64,000 nucleotides of DNA from assembly GCA_022453515.1 (NCBI GenBank), contig JAJNNY010000002.1, positions 310,001 to 374,000 of the forward strand. The letters are read 5' to 3'. The stretch comes from Astrocystis sublimbata (lineage: Eukaryota; Ascomycota; Sordariomycetes; Xylariales; Xylariaceae). The notes below the pieces were generated by a model. That model did not search any database and had not been told where the DNA came from. It saw nothing but the letters and a program-made list of their open reading frames with translations. Shown piece after piece: positions 25,578 through 37,446 of the stretch. A program made the position numbers and the translations under genes. Positions within the stretch are counted from its first letter, which is position 1; each line of letters begins with the position of its first letter.

Positions 25578-26612
25578 GAAGGTACCTAGGCAGGCAGGCC
25601 ATAAGTCGAGGTACAAAAGGAGTCGTTTATATTGGCCAGCCCTCGGGGCCAACCTTACCAATAGATATAACAGTACCATGTGCAAACCAAACACCGCTTC
25701 GTAGTTGTTTGTCACTGGTTTGAGGCGCACCATGATACACTAGGGTTTTCAGCAGCAGGACCTCGACAGGCTTCTTGGCAACCAGATTGCGTTTAGCCTC
25801 ATATAAAATACTTGCCTTTCTTCTGCAGAAACACTGTTTATTGGGCCATATGTGGGAATGAGAGAGCAAACATTGAATATAGGAATGCAATGGGGTTTGG
25901 CTGCAGTATGTGGCCGTTGTATATTGACGATGACAACCCTCCATAAGTAGTCTACAAAATACACGCTTACACAGACGTACACTACTGTCTCATGAACAGC
26001 GGTGTATCGCCACGCCCCGGATAGGGCACTTTCATAAATTATAGCTTCAATTTATAATTGTCGATCACGACTACCTTTCCCCACAGTGTCTATTCGTTAT
26101 CTATTGCGCATTCGAGTCCCATGGGAACAGGCGATCGTATAGGTTATCCCTAGAACGAGTTTGAAATGGGGTATTGTGTAGTTTCAAAGCTCACATTTAT
26201 GATCAAGATACGAATGCCTCATTTGCTACACTGTGTGCAAGATGCCGTTATCGGCGATGCGTATGGGTCGGGGGGGGGGCAACAGAACTGTGTCTCCATC
26301 AATCAAAGACTGCGCCTAGGGGACGGCTCGATAGGTTGACAACTGCTGTGGATATACTTAGTAGCTCGATTAACAATCATGACTTATCATAACATCATTT
26401 CGAATTCTAGATGCTAGCTATCAAGCCAAATTGGCCCCCTCTCTTCATGTGATTTAAACATTCTTGGCCATCCTACTAGGCAGGTAATTGACTATAAATT
26501 GTATATAATATTATTCTTGTCACATCGCCTTTTTCTTAGTCGTCACTCAACAGGCATTTCAGCGGCGAAATAGGGGGGGAAGTGTACAAGAGTTCAACGA
26601 CCACGGGCTGCA
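25578..26612. promoter_or_regulatory. Intergenic region upstream of the DUF1989 gene
   Basis: About 1.0 kb. GGTACCTAGG lies at 25581-25590, four bases after the med16 stop. The distal part (26000-26530) is AT-rich, with ATAAATTGTATATAAT about 100 bp before the next ATG, a plausible AT-rich core promoter. No open frame is recognisable. Confidence 0.4.
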
Positions 26613-28031
26613 ATGTCTCTGAGTCCGGAAGAGGCAGACGCTCGCCGACAGGCTCGGAAGCCGATTCCGAAGCCGAAGCCTGCCTATCTTCCGACTGCCG
26701 GGTCGGCCCTGACCGTGGATGAGAACTTCTACGCACAGATCCGAGACGCTCCACGCTTAAAGTCCGGCGAGCTTACGATCCCGATCAGGTCCGGGCGAGC
26801 ATGGAAGGTGGAGGCCGGGTGCATCGTTCGCATTAGTACCCCTGAGGGCCCGCAAGTTGGTACGTTTGTTGCATCGTCCTGTCCTAGCTCTTGTCTGAAC
26901 GCGACGAGGTGATAAGGGCAGCGTTGACCGTTGATCATGATGCGCGCATCTGGAAGGTTTAGCCAACCAGTTCGAGTTGTGAAGCACGGCGAAACCCCAT
27001 GGTCATATCATGTCTATCTTACTAATGCGCGAACGCCCCTTAGGCGATCTCAACATCTGGAACGCGCATAATCCCCGAGAGCGCTTCTGGGCGTCGCGCA
27101 CGAAGCAGCTGCACTCATCGCACATATCAGTGGGAGATCGACTCTGGTCAATTGCGCCAGTACGTAATAGCTTGAGTCTCTTCTTCCCCCCTGTGACAAG
27201 CCCCAGAGGCATAAGTTACCCTGAGGTGCATTTCTGTTCTAAGACACCCACAAGCCCGGGATCAAGGAGCAATTTAACACTTTGGGTGGCAATTACTGAC
27301 TCGAGGGTTGAAGTACATGAGACCTCTGCTTTCCATTCTCTCTGATACGCTATCTTGGTATGGCGTCGACGAGCACGGAGGACGTGTGCACGATCTTCTC
27401 GGCACGGGGTGCGACCCTTATATCAATGCCATCCTCACGAGTGGCGGCGACAGCTCTGAGGCAGACACCAAGGAGCACTACGACTTCCATTGCCGGTCCA
27501 ATCTCACGCGCGCTGTGCTGCCATTCGGCTTGGCAGAATACGATGTCCATGATGTTATCAACCTATTTCAGGTGACGGGTCTTGACGAGGAGGTCGGTCA
27601 TTAAAGTCTCAAATCGTCTTTGAATACCAGCGTCCAATAATAACTAATTATGCCCTCGTGCAGGGCCGTTACTTCATGAATCCCTGCCCCGCAACTGCAG
27701 GTGATTATATAGAATTTCTAGCCGAGCAGGACGTGCTCATGGCTTTAAGTATGTTAATCACTTCCTCCCTATCTTCCCCTCGTGTAGTTGATACGCTGAC
27801 CAAGAATCGTGCTAAATAGGCACCTGCCCGGGCGGCGACCTTTCACTATGGGGCTTCGGCGCCGACAGCGAGAAGGAAATGATTAAATGTTGTCGCCCGT
27901 TGAAGGTTGAGATATTCCGCCTCCAAGATCAGGATTTTCTGGAGAAGAATGGGTGGAAGCCCTCTGAGCCATCGCCCTATCGAGGCATGCATGGTATGGT
28001 GGTGCCTGAGGGTGAGCACCAGGCCAAGTAA
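26613..28031 (+). CDS. DUF1989 (urea carboxylase-associated family) protein
   Basis: Predicted 312-aa protein from five exons: 26613-26859, 27044-27159, 27314-27592, 27664-27748 and 27820-28031. It shows the features expected of DUF1989 proteins: GDLNIWNAHNPRERFWASR, GDRLWS, the cysteine motif TGCDPY, DFHCRSNLTRA, NPCPATAGDYIEF and TCPGGDLS. In bacteria related proteins are encoded next to urea carboxylase; no biochemical role is assigned to fungal members to my knowledge, and no urea gene is seen in this window. No signal peptide is visible. Introns 1 and 2 (184 and 154 nt) are longer than most in the window. It ends 183 bp from the stop of the oppositely oriented subtilase gene. Confidence 0.82.
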
Positions 28032-28068
28032 GGCATAATTTGATGTGGGTGGCTCTATTCTTGTAGTA

Positions 28069-28169
28069 TCTCGAGTCCTGATTTTGTTGTCTCAGCACTC
28101 GAGATCCGAATTAGACATAACATATATAATATGTTAACTAGTCATTTATAAGAGATCCGGGACTCGAGA
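28069..28169. repeat. Inverted repeat between convergent gene ends
   Basis: Perfect 10-bp arms TCTCGAGTCC (28069-28078) and GGACTCGAGA (28160-28169) flank about 80 bp of AT-rich sequence. The arms extend imperfectly outward, since both sides reach GTAG in inverted orientation with a 2-nt offset. The element fills most of the 183-bp space between two convergent stops. It could be a short MITE-like relic or a shared 3'-end element. Confidence 0.6.
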
Positions 28170-28214
28170 CTCCCTACAGCCCTCGATGTCGACAGGGCAC
28201 ATACTTATCAGCAT

Positions 28215-29526
28215 CTATTCTGCGCCCAGCTTGACGCCATTGAATGCCACATGGTTATTCGGAGATTTGGCATCAGTGACAACGTTCTGCGTGGCGAGCT
28301 CCTGTAACCGCGCGCACAGTGCGATGGGGTCCCTGTCTCCCTCGACGCTCAAAAGATATGCCGCAAGACCAGCGACATGCGGCGAGGCCTGTGATGTGCC
28401 TGACAAAACGGCGGTAGAGTTATCTAGATAGGTTGATAGCACGTCGAGGCCGGGCGCGAACAGGTCGATGCCATCCCCGTAGTTGGAGAAACCTGCCCTG
28501 GCGTCATCTGGTGTACTCGCTGCTATCGAGCACACCGTCGGGTACTGGGCAGGGGAAAAGAATTCTACCGAGGTTTGCGCGTTGCCGGCAGAGACAGCGA
28601 TGAAGAGACCCTCTTCCACTGCCGCGCCAGCGGCGAGACTTAGACTCGAATTCCCGATGGAGGCGACGCCCAGCGAGATGTTGGCAACAGACTTGTTGAT
28701 GCCTGACAATGGCGTGAGTGAGAGGCTACTTTATGAACTACCTATCATCAGGTAGGTAAAAGGACAGCTCGACTTACGGTTCTTCGACTTGGCATCGTCA
28801 ACTACCCACTGTATTCCTGAGATAATCTGGCTCAGGGGGCCGGTGCCTGCGCCATTCAACACTTTCACCCCGATGAGGTTGGTTTTCTTGGCGACGCCAT
28901 ATGTTCGAGACCCAACTATCCCGGCAACATGGGTGCCGTGTCCGGCTTCATCAGTCATTGGAATCGGGTCATTCTCGACGAAGCTAGGACCCCGGATAGC
29001 ACGACCTTCGAACTCTGGGTGATCGATGAATAGCCCGGAATCGATGATGTATGCGTATGTCCCTTCGCCCGCAAGGTCGTTATATGTGTAGCTGCTGGTG
29101 TTTGGTTCTCTACTCGAGATTCTGGCAAGTCCCCAAGTGGAGTTGGTCTCAGTATTCAATGTGGTTGTTTCTACGATAACATCAGGCTCAATATAAGCAA
29201 CCTGTAGAAATTAGTTTCCATCATTTCACAACGACAAGCCAATTCTCCTTGTACAAGATTGAACTTACACTATCCAACTCTGCGATCTTGTTGATCATTA
29301 CATCCGAGGCATCCGTTGCGTATGCTTTGAAGTTGCCCATGCTGTATGCGTGATTGGGAGTGACGAGTGATTCGACTGTCGCGCCCCTTTCTCGGCCTGA
29401 GGCGTCGACCTCGTAGTTCTCCTTCATCACTATAATCCATTTTCCAGGAATTGTCTTTGCCTTTGCCTCAAGAAGAGGAGCCGCAATGGCCAAGTGAGTA
29501 GCAAAGAGAAAATCTAATAATCTCAT
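28215..29526 (-). CDS. Secreted subtilisin-like protease (S8, proteinase K type)
   Basis: Predicted 389-aa prepro-enzyme from exons 29526-29269, 29201-28778 and 28702-28215. A signal peptide (MRLLDFLFATHLAIAAP) is followed by an I9-type inhibitor prodomain (WIIVMKENYE ... VAYIEPDVIV), with the mature enzyme starting near TWGLARISS. The catalytic triad is complete in precursor numbering: Asp140 in IIDSGLF, His174 in GHGTHVAG and Ser331 in GTSQASPHVAG. The residue after the active Ser is Gln, where proteinase K has Met (GTSMATPH). The oxyanion Asn is in SAGNAQTS. Length matches secreted fungal S8A enzymes, which degrade extracellular protein. A TATA-like element lies 45-54 bp upstream of the ATG. 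The paralogue group (cuticle-degrading, alkaline or other) cannot be decided here. Confidence 0.93.
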
Positions 29527-31958
29527 CCTGACTGAGATGATGACTAGGGAATGTGGGAATTTGGCGAGTGAGATATAAATGAGGCCTATGAGTAACGGAG
29601 GCCTTGACTCTCCATGTTTATAGGCAGACGAGGGGGATCTCTCTTTATAAACATTTCTATCCGCGGCCTCATTCTATTTGCGGCTTGGCTGTCCCCCTTG
29701 AAGACTGTCTCTATCGCAGTTAGGTTGAGTCTCCACTGCCAGCATATCCTGTTCCCGGACGTGCCAATTAGCCGGTACAGGAAAGTGTCTTCCACACACT
29801 AATTGTTCACCGTGGATATGGGAGAAAAGAGCTTGCCGTGTCCGTCACCGTAACGCTACATGAACTTCTAGCCACGGCCAGGCCCGCCAGGGTTGCAGCA
29901 GATAGCTGCAAGGATCGACTGTGCGGCGCCGCTGTTCGTTGACGCCAAGACGGTCCGCTTTCCTCAACCCAACCGCTACTGGCGATCTTGTCAAAATCAT
30001 ATCGAGTTGGAAATGTGCGATGTCGAGATCCACGGGCTCGATTGCACTTACCATTTTGGCACCACTGGGCTTGCTTTGGAATGGGACGTCATGCATTGTT
30101 CGGTCCTTTAGGGGCGACTCAAGGAAGAGATAGATACAGTACCCGCCAATATATACGTTTCCTGCATCTACAGTTAAGCGATGCGATAATCGTCCAGCGA
30201 GTCTATCCAATGACAACTACTCCATACGACGATGTACATTGCTGGTGATTCTTCAACACATGGAATCGGCCACACAAGTTAGTGATCATATATATTAGTG
30301 AGTATCACTGCCTTCTAAAATTGCTACATCTAATCGACAATTTTCGACGGGTGGAAACCAAAAGGGCACTCTCTATGGGGTCATGTGGGATTGCAAAACA
30401 ACAAGAACAGCTGCTTAATACAAACATTTATTTGGAAGGTAACGTAACCGGGCCTTTTTGTACCTTGTCCTTACTAGCGTACCGGCATCTACTGTATGAG
30501 TGATTGGCAACATAAATGATACCAGGCAGTGATGCATGTACAGAAGGAAGGAGGAAGGTAGCGCCGAGACCCTCTGGTCGGGCCATATCAAGACGATGGT
30601 GTGTTCTCATCTCTTTACAAGGTCAGGTGGTTACGACAACCAACACCGGGATTTTCGAATACGTCAACCGTGCGAATATCAACGCAAGGCATGGAAAGAG
30701 TAGCAATTGTATCTTGACCTGCTCCAGTCGAGTTCGATTCGGATATAGCACAACAGGAACCGAACGAATATCGTCCATATGTACGTACCTAAGATCTATT
30801 CACGATATTTGGGTTGGTAGTTGGTGCCCTGCTCATATTGGCTGTGCAATTGCAAGGATCGGAGAATTTCCCGCACACGAGCCCTGATTGCCTGATACCT
30901 GATACCTGTCCAAGAACCCGAACCTCATCACCAAAACGTACTCCGTATTCATCACGAGCAGCTTGCGATATGCGCCAGGGACTTATGCGTCTTGAGAGGT
31001 ATTTCCCCAATCATGGACCTAGACAACCTTCGTATTGGTGTGTCGCGAGCTCACCGCACTCCATGTGCTGGGTAAAGAATATGCGAGAACGTACATTTCG
31101 GGTGACTGATCATAATTCGACATAGCTTAGGCAAGTAGGTGAATGATCTTGGTTGAGCGCTATATGACAGGGCGTATTCGCTTACATTGTCCGTGCCTCA
31201 TGCAGCAGCAGCTTTGGATGGCATGATGGCTCGGCAATGCAACATATCGCGATTTATTTGGCCGAGTGGTTTTGCTGTATGACCACTTCTCTCAAACATC
31301 CCTGCGCTGGCATATTGCTGTCGTCGAACACACAAGACTTGGCGAGATCGGTCTTCCTCCAACTTGATACCCAAATCAACACTTTTTTTTTATCCTGTGG
31401 AAAGACATGACAATGTGATCACGCTTTCAACTACTCACGTACACTTACTGAGCGAGGAAGAGAAACTGAAGAATGGACGTCCGAGCCACGCTTGTTCCTC
31501 ATGCCTTTGTCTGCGCCACACCTGACCTGATTCTCGATTCACATCGGAGCTTTGAATCACGAAAAGTAGAAGCCAAATGAAATCACAGCCTTTAACAATT
31601 TAGACTCCAAGAGGCAAAGGTAGGTTATCAATTGTGTTTGAATAAGCGGTTTCCTCTGATACAGAGCCCGTAGAGGAAAACTGAAAGTTAGGGGCTTTAA
31701 TGTCCTACATCGAGGTCGACTGTCGAATGCTATCCCGATGTGAGACTATTGTCTTTAACCAAGCCCTGACACGTTGATTGCTGAAGGTGGCTATGGATAC
31801 CGAACCATGTCCAATCAGTTTATACCAGGCGTGTAAGCGAAACGTAGCAACCAGCCGACGTTGAAGTAACCGGACCCTCGATAGGCAATAATATCGAGGT
31901 AAGCGTAAGATCAAGAAGCTAACGCTGGAACTGCTCGGTATTGGGTATTTTAAGTCGA
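29527..31958. other. Intergenic region, subtilase promoter to alpha-tubulin 3' end
   Basis: About 2.4 kb with no supported gene. Near the subtilase start it holds inverted copies of ATGTTTATA (about 29613 and 29645). Overlapping open frames on both strands around 29845-30250 have no recognisable domain. The region 31100-31900 is AT-rich and unremarkable. Confidence 0.4.
29571..29580 (-). promoter_or_regulatory. TATA-like box of the subtilase gene
   Basis: On the minus strand this reads ATTTATATCT, centred about 50 bp upstream of the subtilase ATG at 29526. This implies a very short 5' UTR, plausible for a regulated secreted enzyme. Confidence 0.45.
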
Positions 31959-33787
31959 TTAATACTCGGCTTCTGTCTCATCTGGCTCAAAGCTGTCGGC
32001 GGCGACCTCCTCATAATCCTTCTCGAGAGCAGCGAGATCCTCACGAGCCTCCGAGAACTCACCTTCCTCCATACCTTCACCGACATACCAGTGAACGAAA
32101 GCACGCTTGCTGTACATGAGATCGAACTTGTAGTCCAGTCGAGACCACGCTTCAGCAATGGCTGTTGTGTTGGACAGCATGGAGACTGAGCGATCAACTG
32201 AGGCGAGACCGCCATCAGATGGGGAGGTTGTCGGGACAGCCATGGGCTTCTGGTAGTTGATTCCCAATTTGAAACCGGTTGGGCACCATTCGACAAGGTT
32301 GAAAGAGGCCTTGGCCTTAAGGGCGGCTATGGCGGCGTTGCAGTCACGAGGAACAGCATCACCACGGTACAGAAGAGCAACAGCCATGTACTTGCCGTTT
32401 CGAGGGTCGCAAACCACCATCTGGTTGTTCGGCTCGAAGCCTGTCAAGTAGGTTAGAGATATGAGATAGCCAGTGCCGGAACAGTCCCCCAGTAAACTCA
32501 CATTGGAAAGTAAGATCATGGACCTTGAAGCTCTCGTGTGCGCTCTTGGCAGCTGAGACAACAGGGGCGTAGCTGATCAGTGGGTAGTGAATACGCGGGT
32601 AGGGCACCAAGTTGGTCTGGAATTCGTTCAGATCCACGTTGAGGGCACCGTCGAAGCGCAGAGACGAGGTGATGGAGCTGACGACTTGGGCAATCAGACG
32701 ATTCAGGTGATCGTAGCTTGGACGGGGGATGTCCAAGTTGCGCCGGCAGATGTCGTAAACGGCCTCGTTATCGACGAGGAAGGTACAGTCCGAGTTCTCG
32801 ATGGTGCTGTGAGTGGACAGAACGGCGTTGTAAGGCTCGACGACAGCAGACGACATCCGAGGAGCAGGGTACACAGCGAATTCCAGCTTGCACTTCTTGC
32901 CGTACTCGGTCGACAGGCGCTCGAGCAGGAGGGCACCGAAGCCGGAACCAGTGCCGCCACCGAAAGAGTGGAAGATCAAAAAGCCCTGGAGCGAGTTGCA
33001 GTTGTCTGTCGCGGAATGTTAGCGAGCAGGCACAGGCACACGGGCAACCACGTCGGCAATCCGATGCCGCGGTAGTTCAAAGTTGTTTGTAGGGCCAAAT
33101 CACTCACCAACAACGCGGCGAATTCGATCCAAGGTGCTGTCGACCATCTCCTTGCCAATGGTGTAGTGGCCACGGGCATAGTTGTTGGCGGCATCCTCCT
33201 TGCCGCTGATCAACAGCTCGGGGTGAAAGAGCTGGCGGTAGCTGCCGGTTCGGATCTCGTCGATGGGCGAGGGGTCCAAGTCGACAAAGAGGGAACGGGG
33301 GACGTATTTGCCACCGCTCGTCTCGGTGAAGAAGGTTTCGTAGGAGCCGCCATCCAGGACGTCCTTGGCATTCGGGTCGGGGCGACCATCAGGTCCCAGA
33401 CCGTGCTCGAGAAGATACCTGAGGAGAGGCGCTGGTCAGGTCTGCGGCGACCAAGAGACGACGAAAGATAACGGAGGCGGACGAAAGAGGAGTACGAGGG
33501 GAGCGAGGGGAACGAGGGGAAGGCGGTGAAAGACTTACAGCTCCCATGCGCTGTTACCGAGCTGAGTACCGGCCTGGCCCAGGTGAAGATGTAGAATCTA
33601 CAGCAAGATGTAGGGTCAGTCTCAACTCCGGCAGCGAGGGCCAATGGCGAGGTTCGGCGGATGCAGGATGCTTCAGAGCAGTGTGCTCTGGTCCGGCAGG
33701 CCGCAGCGTGGAATGGCCCTTTCCCTGGCGGCACAACGGGGGGGGAAGTCAAAATGGCACTGCGTCGCTACTCACCTCGCCCTTCAT
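31959..33787 (-). CDS. Alpha-tubulin
   Basis: Predicted 455-aa protein from five exons: 33787-33776 (12 nt), 33597-33539, 33418-33108, 33005-32502 and 32440-31959. The first exon encodes only MKGE, so the gene starts with a 4-codon exon and a 178-nt intron. Diagnostic features are [15 protein letters not shown], the GTP-binding glycine loop GGGTGSG, the alpha-specific loop segment [18 protein letters not shown], and a tail ending DETEAEY with a terminal Tyr. It forms the alpha/beta heterodimer of microtubules. Filamentous ascomycetes usually have two alpha-tubulin genes; the MKGE start may help assign the paralogue, but I do not fix it here. Introns are concentrated in the 5' half, as is common in fungal tubulin genes. 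Confidence 0.97.
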
Positions 33788-35412
33788 TGTGATGTCTGTG
33801 TGCCGCGGTGGCAGGTGAGGTCACAGTTGGGAGGAAGAGGAAGAAGAGGTAAACAAGCAGGAGAGATGGAGAAGAAGTTGAGATCGGAGAGATGCAGGTT
33901 GGTGAGGTAGGTTTGCTGTACAGAAGGTACTTCCTACATGTAGGTAGGTAGCACACGCACAGCGGCTCGGGCTAGACCGGCTACCTTGACCTGCAGGTGG
34001 GCAAGCAAAGTAGACAAGTACCTCTAGGTAGAGGTAGGTACAGTGTTGCTTGGGGACGGATTGGGGAAGAGAACAAAGGGAGGTGTGAGGTGTAATAGTG
34101 CACACAACCTTGGAACTCTTTGGTGCGAGGTTGGTGGGTTGTTCTACTTGCAGGTCGTACCTAAAGTACCTAGGTAGACATCTAACCGAGCCAACCTCCT
34201 GTGACGAATTGCTGCTGCTGCTGCTGCTGCTGTTACAGAACTTTGCGAAATGTACCTATGCGCTAGCCAACTGGCGGCCACTAATGCGCAGATGTGAGGG
34301 GATCACAGACACAGCAGGTACGCATGGTACGTTCTGTATCATAGGAGGGGCGGGGAAGCTACCGTTCAGGGGCTCGTCCGATAAGCGGGCATCATTGGCG
34401 GAGAGCAGGGCCATCGATTAGATGCTGTGGAGATCTGGCGGGGATTTATGGTGGGGTAATGTGGACACTGATCGAAGTACAGGTACGTACCTAGGGCTAG
34501 GAAGGACGGACACGGCCGAGGTTGCGCTTGGCCTGCTTCCGAGTGCTTTCCAGGTTGTAGAACATTAGCAACATCTAAACATTTATATCAATCATGGGTA
34601 AACGCATGGATGTCTACTATATACCCAAGGTTAGGGAACCTGTAAGTTGCCGGAGTTCTTTGATCAAAGTTGCAGAGCAAGCACAGATCAAATCACGATT
34701 GCTGCTGCTGCTGCATGGTACTTAATTTGAGAATAGAAGGGGAGAAGGTATATGAAGATACCTATTGGTAAATATAGTGCTGAGCAGCTCTCTTTTTACC
34801 CCACATTCACCACACACCGCTTTACCGATCTACAATAAGCTACGTGTTTGGCGCGACAGGGGTCTTTTTCTGGTGTCGAGGGGCTCGAGGGGTCTTGGTT
34901 CCTGCCTCGCCTGCCTGCAGTGGTCAAAGTGCCGTGCCGGCCAGCATGTACCTAGCCGCTTAGTGTCACTCCGCTGCAGTTGGATATCAAGTAATATTGA
35001 TCCAGGTCCCTCGCGCCGTAAACCGTATATATCTTGAGAGCGTCAAATATCCACGATATAATTGGAATTCAATCACCCCGGGGCCATCGTATACCTACCC
35101 GCATATGTATACCTTGGTAAGTAGTTTGTATTTGTAGTTCAATGCATGTAACAGCCGGGCAACGTCACTGGCGAAGTGGTAGACTCATGTACTCTATATA
35201 AACATAGACTGCAGTGGCATCGGGACCGATAGCGCTATGAGCCAGGGAGAGGCGCTACTACCTGGCAGTTGACCTTAGGTAGGTACTACGAGGTACTGGG
35301 CTACGAGGCACATAGTATGACCACGGAGTAAAATAGGTAGGTAACCAAGTTCTGGACAAAAGCACTCTACGCCACCTGCATCCATCATTGCCAACAGCAA
35401 CCCTTCATTCGT
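33788..35412. promoter_or_regulatory. Divergent intergenic region, alpha-tubulin / qri7
   Basis: About 1.6 kb. The tubulin side contains several TAGG/CCTA motifs, including TACCTAGGTA at 34167-34176 and CTACATGTAGGTAGGTAG near 33937. Two GCT microsatellites (34211-34232 and 34701-34714) are present. The qri7 side has TTAGGTAGGTAC near 35277. No gene is supported. Confidence 0.45.
34211..34232. repeat. GCT trinucleotide microsatellite
   Basis: Seven GCT units in intergenic DNA between alpha-tubulin and qri7; a shorter GCT run occurs at 34701-34714. Neither lies in a supported reading frame. Confidence 0.85.
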
Positions 35413-36995
35413 ATGAGCAGACTCCTGCAATCATCGCGGCAATGCCTCTCAAGACTCTCGACAGGTAGTCTGTTTGCGCCACGCCGCCAACCGCAACTAC
35501 TACTACGGCCGCTTTCGTCGTCGTACCAGCCCCGGCGCCAGCTCCTCACCCTCGCCATCGAGACCTCATGCGACGACACATGCGTCGCCATCCTTGAGAA
35601 AGACAGCGCTGGCGCCGCCCGCCTCCTCTTCAATGAGAAGGTCACCTCCGACAACCGCACCTTCCAAGGCATCCACCCGATCGAGGCCCTCCACTCGCAC
35701 GCCCAGAATCTAGCACCGCTCGTCCGGAAAGCTCTGCGCGCACTGCCCGAAGCCGAAACCGAAACCGAAACCGAAGTCGACAGCAGCAGCCAAGGCAGCC
35801 ATGGCGAATTCCTCCTCATCGACGGATGCCGCCGGCAGAAACCCACCTTCGTCTCCGCCACGCGCGGGCCCGGCATGCGATCGAACCTCGCCGTCGGCCT
35901 AAATCTAGCCAAAGGACTAGCTCTGGGCTGGGACGTGCCGCTGCTCGCCGTCAATCACATGCAGGCGCATGCGCTGACCCCTCGGCTCGTCAGCGCGCTC
36001 GAGCACAAGAGATCGTCAGAGGGACCGCGGGATCCTCAGTTCCCCTTCCTCTCGCTCCTCGTCTCGGGCGGGCACACGATACTAGGTAGGCAAATCCTGG
36101 GCGTGGGAAGAGCAACCACCGTCCGTACTCTGCAATGCAACTGACTCTTCTCTTTCGGGACCTAGTGCGCTCCAACTCCCTCACCGACCACACCATCCTC
36201 GCCGACGCATCCAGTATCGCCATCGGCGACATGCTCGACAAGTGCGCACGCGTGATCGTCCCCGCCGAGATCCTCTCTGCCCGCGGCTCCGATGCAAGCA
36301 TGTACGGGCCCCTCCTCGAGGAGTTCGCCTTCCCCGGCTCGGGCTCCGGCTCGGGCTCCAGCTCTGCACAGTCACCCGACCACGACCACGAGTACAACTA
36401 CAACTACACACCTCCCGCAGCCCGCGGGGAGGAGATTCGCCCATTCGAATCGGGCCACGGCTGGACCCTGCGCCCGCCGCATTTCGGCTCCGGCAGGGCA
36501 GCCGCCGCCGAGTACGAGTTCGCGGGGCTCCAAGGCCAGGTGCAGAAGCTGCTTCTCGAGCGTCCCGACATGGACGTCGAGATGCGCAGGGTTCTCGCGC
36601 AGGCCACCATGAAGCTCGGCTTCGAGCACCTCACCAGCCGGCTCATGTTCGCCCTGCAGGACCACGAAAAACACGCCGGGTCAGAGATGGAAAGCAAGAT
36701 CCGCACCGTCGTCCTCTCGGGGGGTGTCGCGAGCAACAAGTTCCTTCGACACGTAGTGCGCCGGGTGCTCGATGTCCGCGGCTACGCGGATATAGAGGTC
36801 GTCGCACCGCCGGTATCTCTCTGCACCGACAATGCAGCCATGATTGCGTGGACCGGCATGGAGATGTACGAGAATGGCTGGCGGAGCCATCTCGACGTCT
36901 GGACCCTGCGCAAGTGGCCACTTGACCCTGATGCCGACGGTGGGGGCATACTCGGGGCGGAAGGCTGGTACAGAGCGCCCATCACTGGACAATAA
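35413..36995 (+). CDS. qri7: Mitochondrial tRNA t6A threonylcarbamoyltransferase Qri7
   Basis: Predicted 500-aa protein from exons 35413-36085 and 36166-36995; the 80-nt intron splits the codon after GGHTIL. The N-terminal 45 residues are rich in Arg, Ser and Leu without acidic residues, a mitochondrial presequence. Kae1/TsaD/Qri7 features follow: LAIETSCDDT, metal-binding VNHMQAH, LVSGGHTIL, AIGDMLDKCAR, LSGGVASN and CTDNAAMIAW. Qri7 catalyses N6-threonylcarbamoylation of A37 in mitochondrial tRNAs that read ANN codons. Two low-complexity insertions (ETETETE near residue 118 and a Gly/Ser plus Tyr/Asn stretch near residue 305) make it longer than yeast Qri7 (407 aa). It is convergent with pre2. 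Confidence 0.93.
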
Positions 36996-37446
36996 ATAGC
37001 ATGTCGAATAGTGGCGACAAGAAAATATTGTGTGTAAACACACGACTGCCACTCCTGGATCGCCTCAAGTAAGAGTTGTGGTAAGAACTGGGTTGTCACG
37101 ATACCCGAATTAGACAAAACTTTTACGGCAAAGGTAAGCTATGACCAAGGTAAGCTACAGCAAGGAAACACGTCTAAGCTAGAATCGAAAAACGTGGAGC
37201 TCTCTCATTCGTAGAGGAAATCATCTCATTTATTCAGACTGCAGGAATTGTACATGTGCATCGTGAATTGTTCTAAGCTCATGTGTACCTGCCCCGCGAC
37301 ACCGTCCATCATGGCTTGTCATCTGCCGTTCCCTTGATCTATGCGGAGCGTGTGCCTTCTTCTTGATAGCCAGAGTGCCAGGGCGGATGGACAGAATCGC
37401 GAGGCTTAAAAGAACATCAAGATTATATTGAATGAGGGTGCGGACT
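36996..37446. other. Convergent intergenic region, qri7 / pre2
   Basis: 451 bp between two stops. It contains a short direct repeat of the AAGGTAAGCTA type near 37131-37155 and otherwise nothing recognisable; it should hold both 3' UTRs. Confidence 0.45.

Noticed and set aside
29845..30216. 123-codon minus-strand frame with overlapping plus-strand frames
   Set aside because: No domain, no splice context and open frames on both strands, typical of chance in GC-richer DNA.
30725..30745. B-box-like GAGTTCGATTCGG
   Set aside because: No A-box or cloverleaf stems upstream; probably chance.
36242..36925. 227-codon Arg/Pro-rich frame within qri7
   Set aside because: Out-of-frame reading of a GC-rich exon; low-complexity Arg-rich product.
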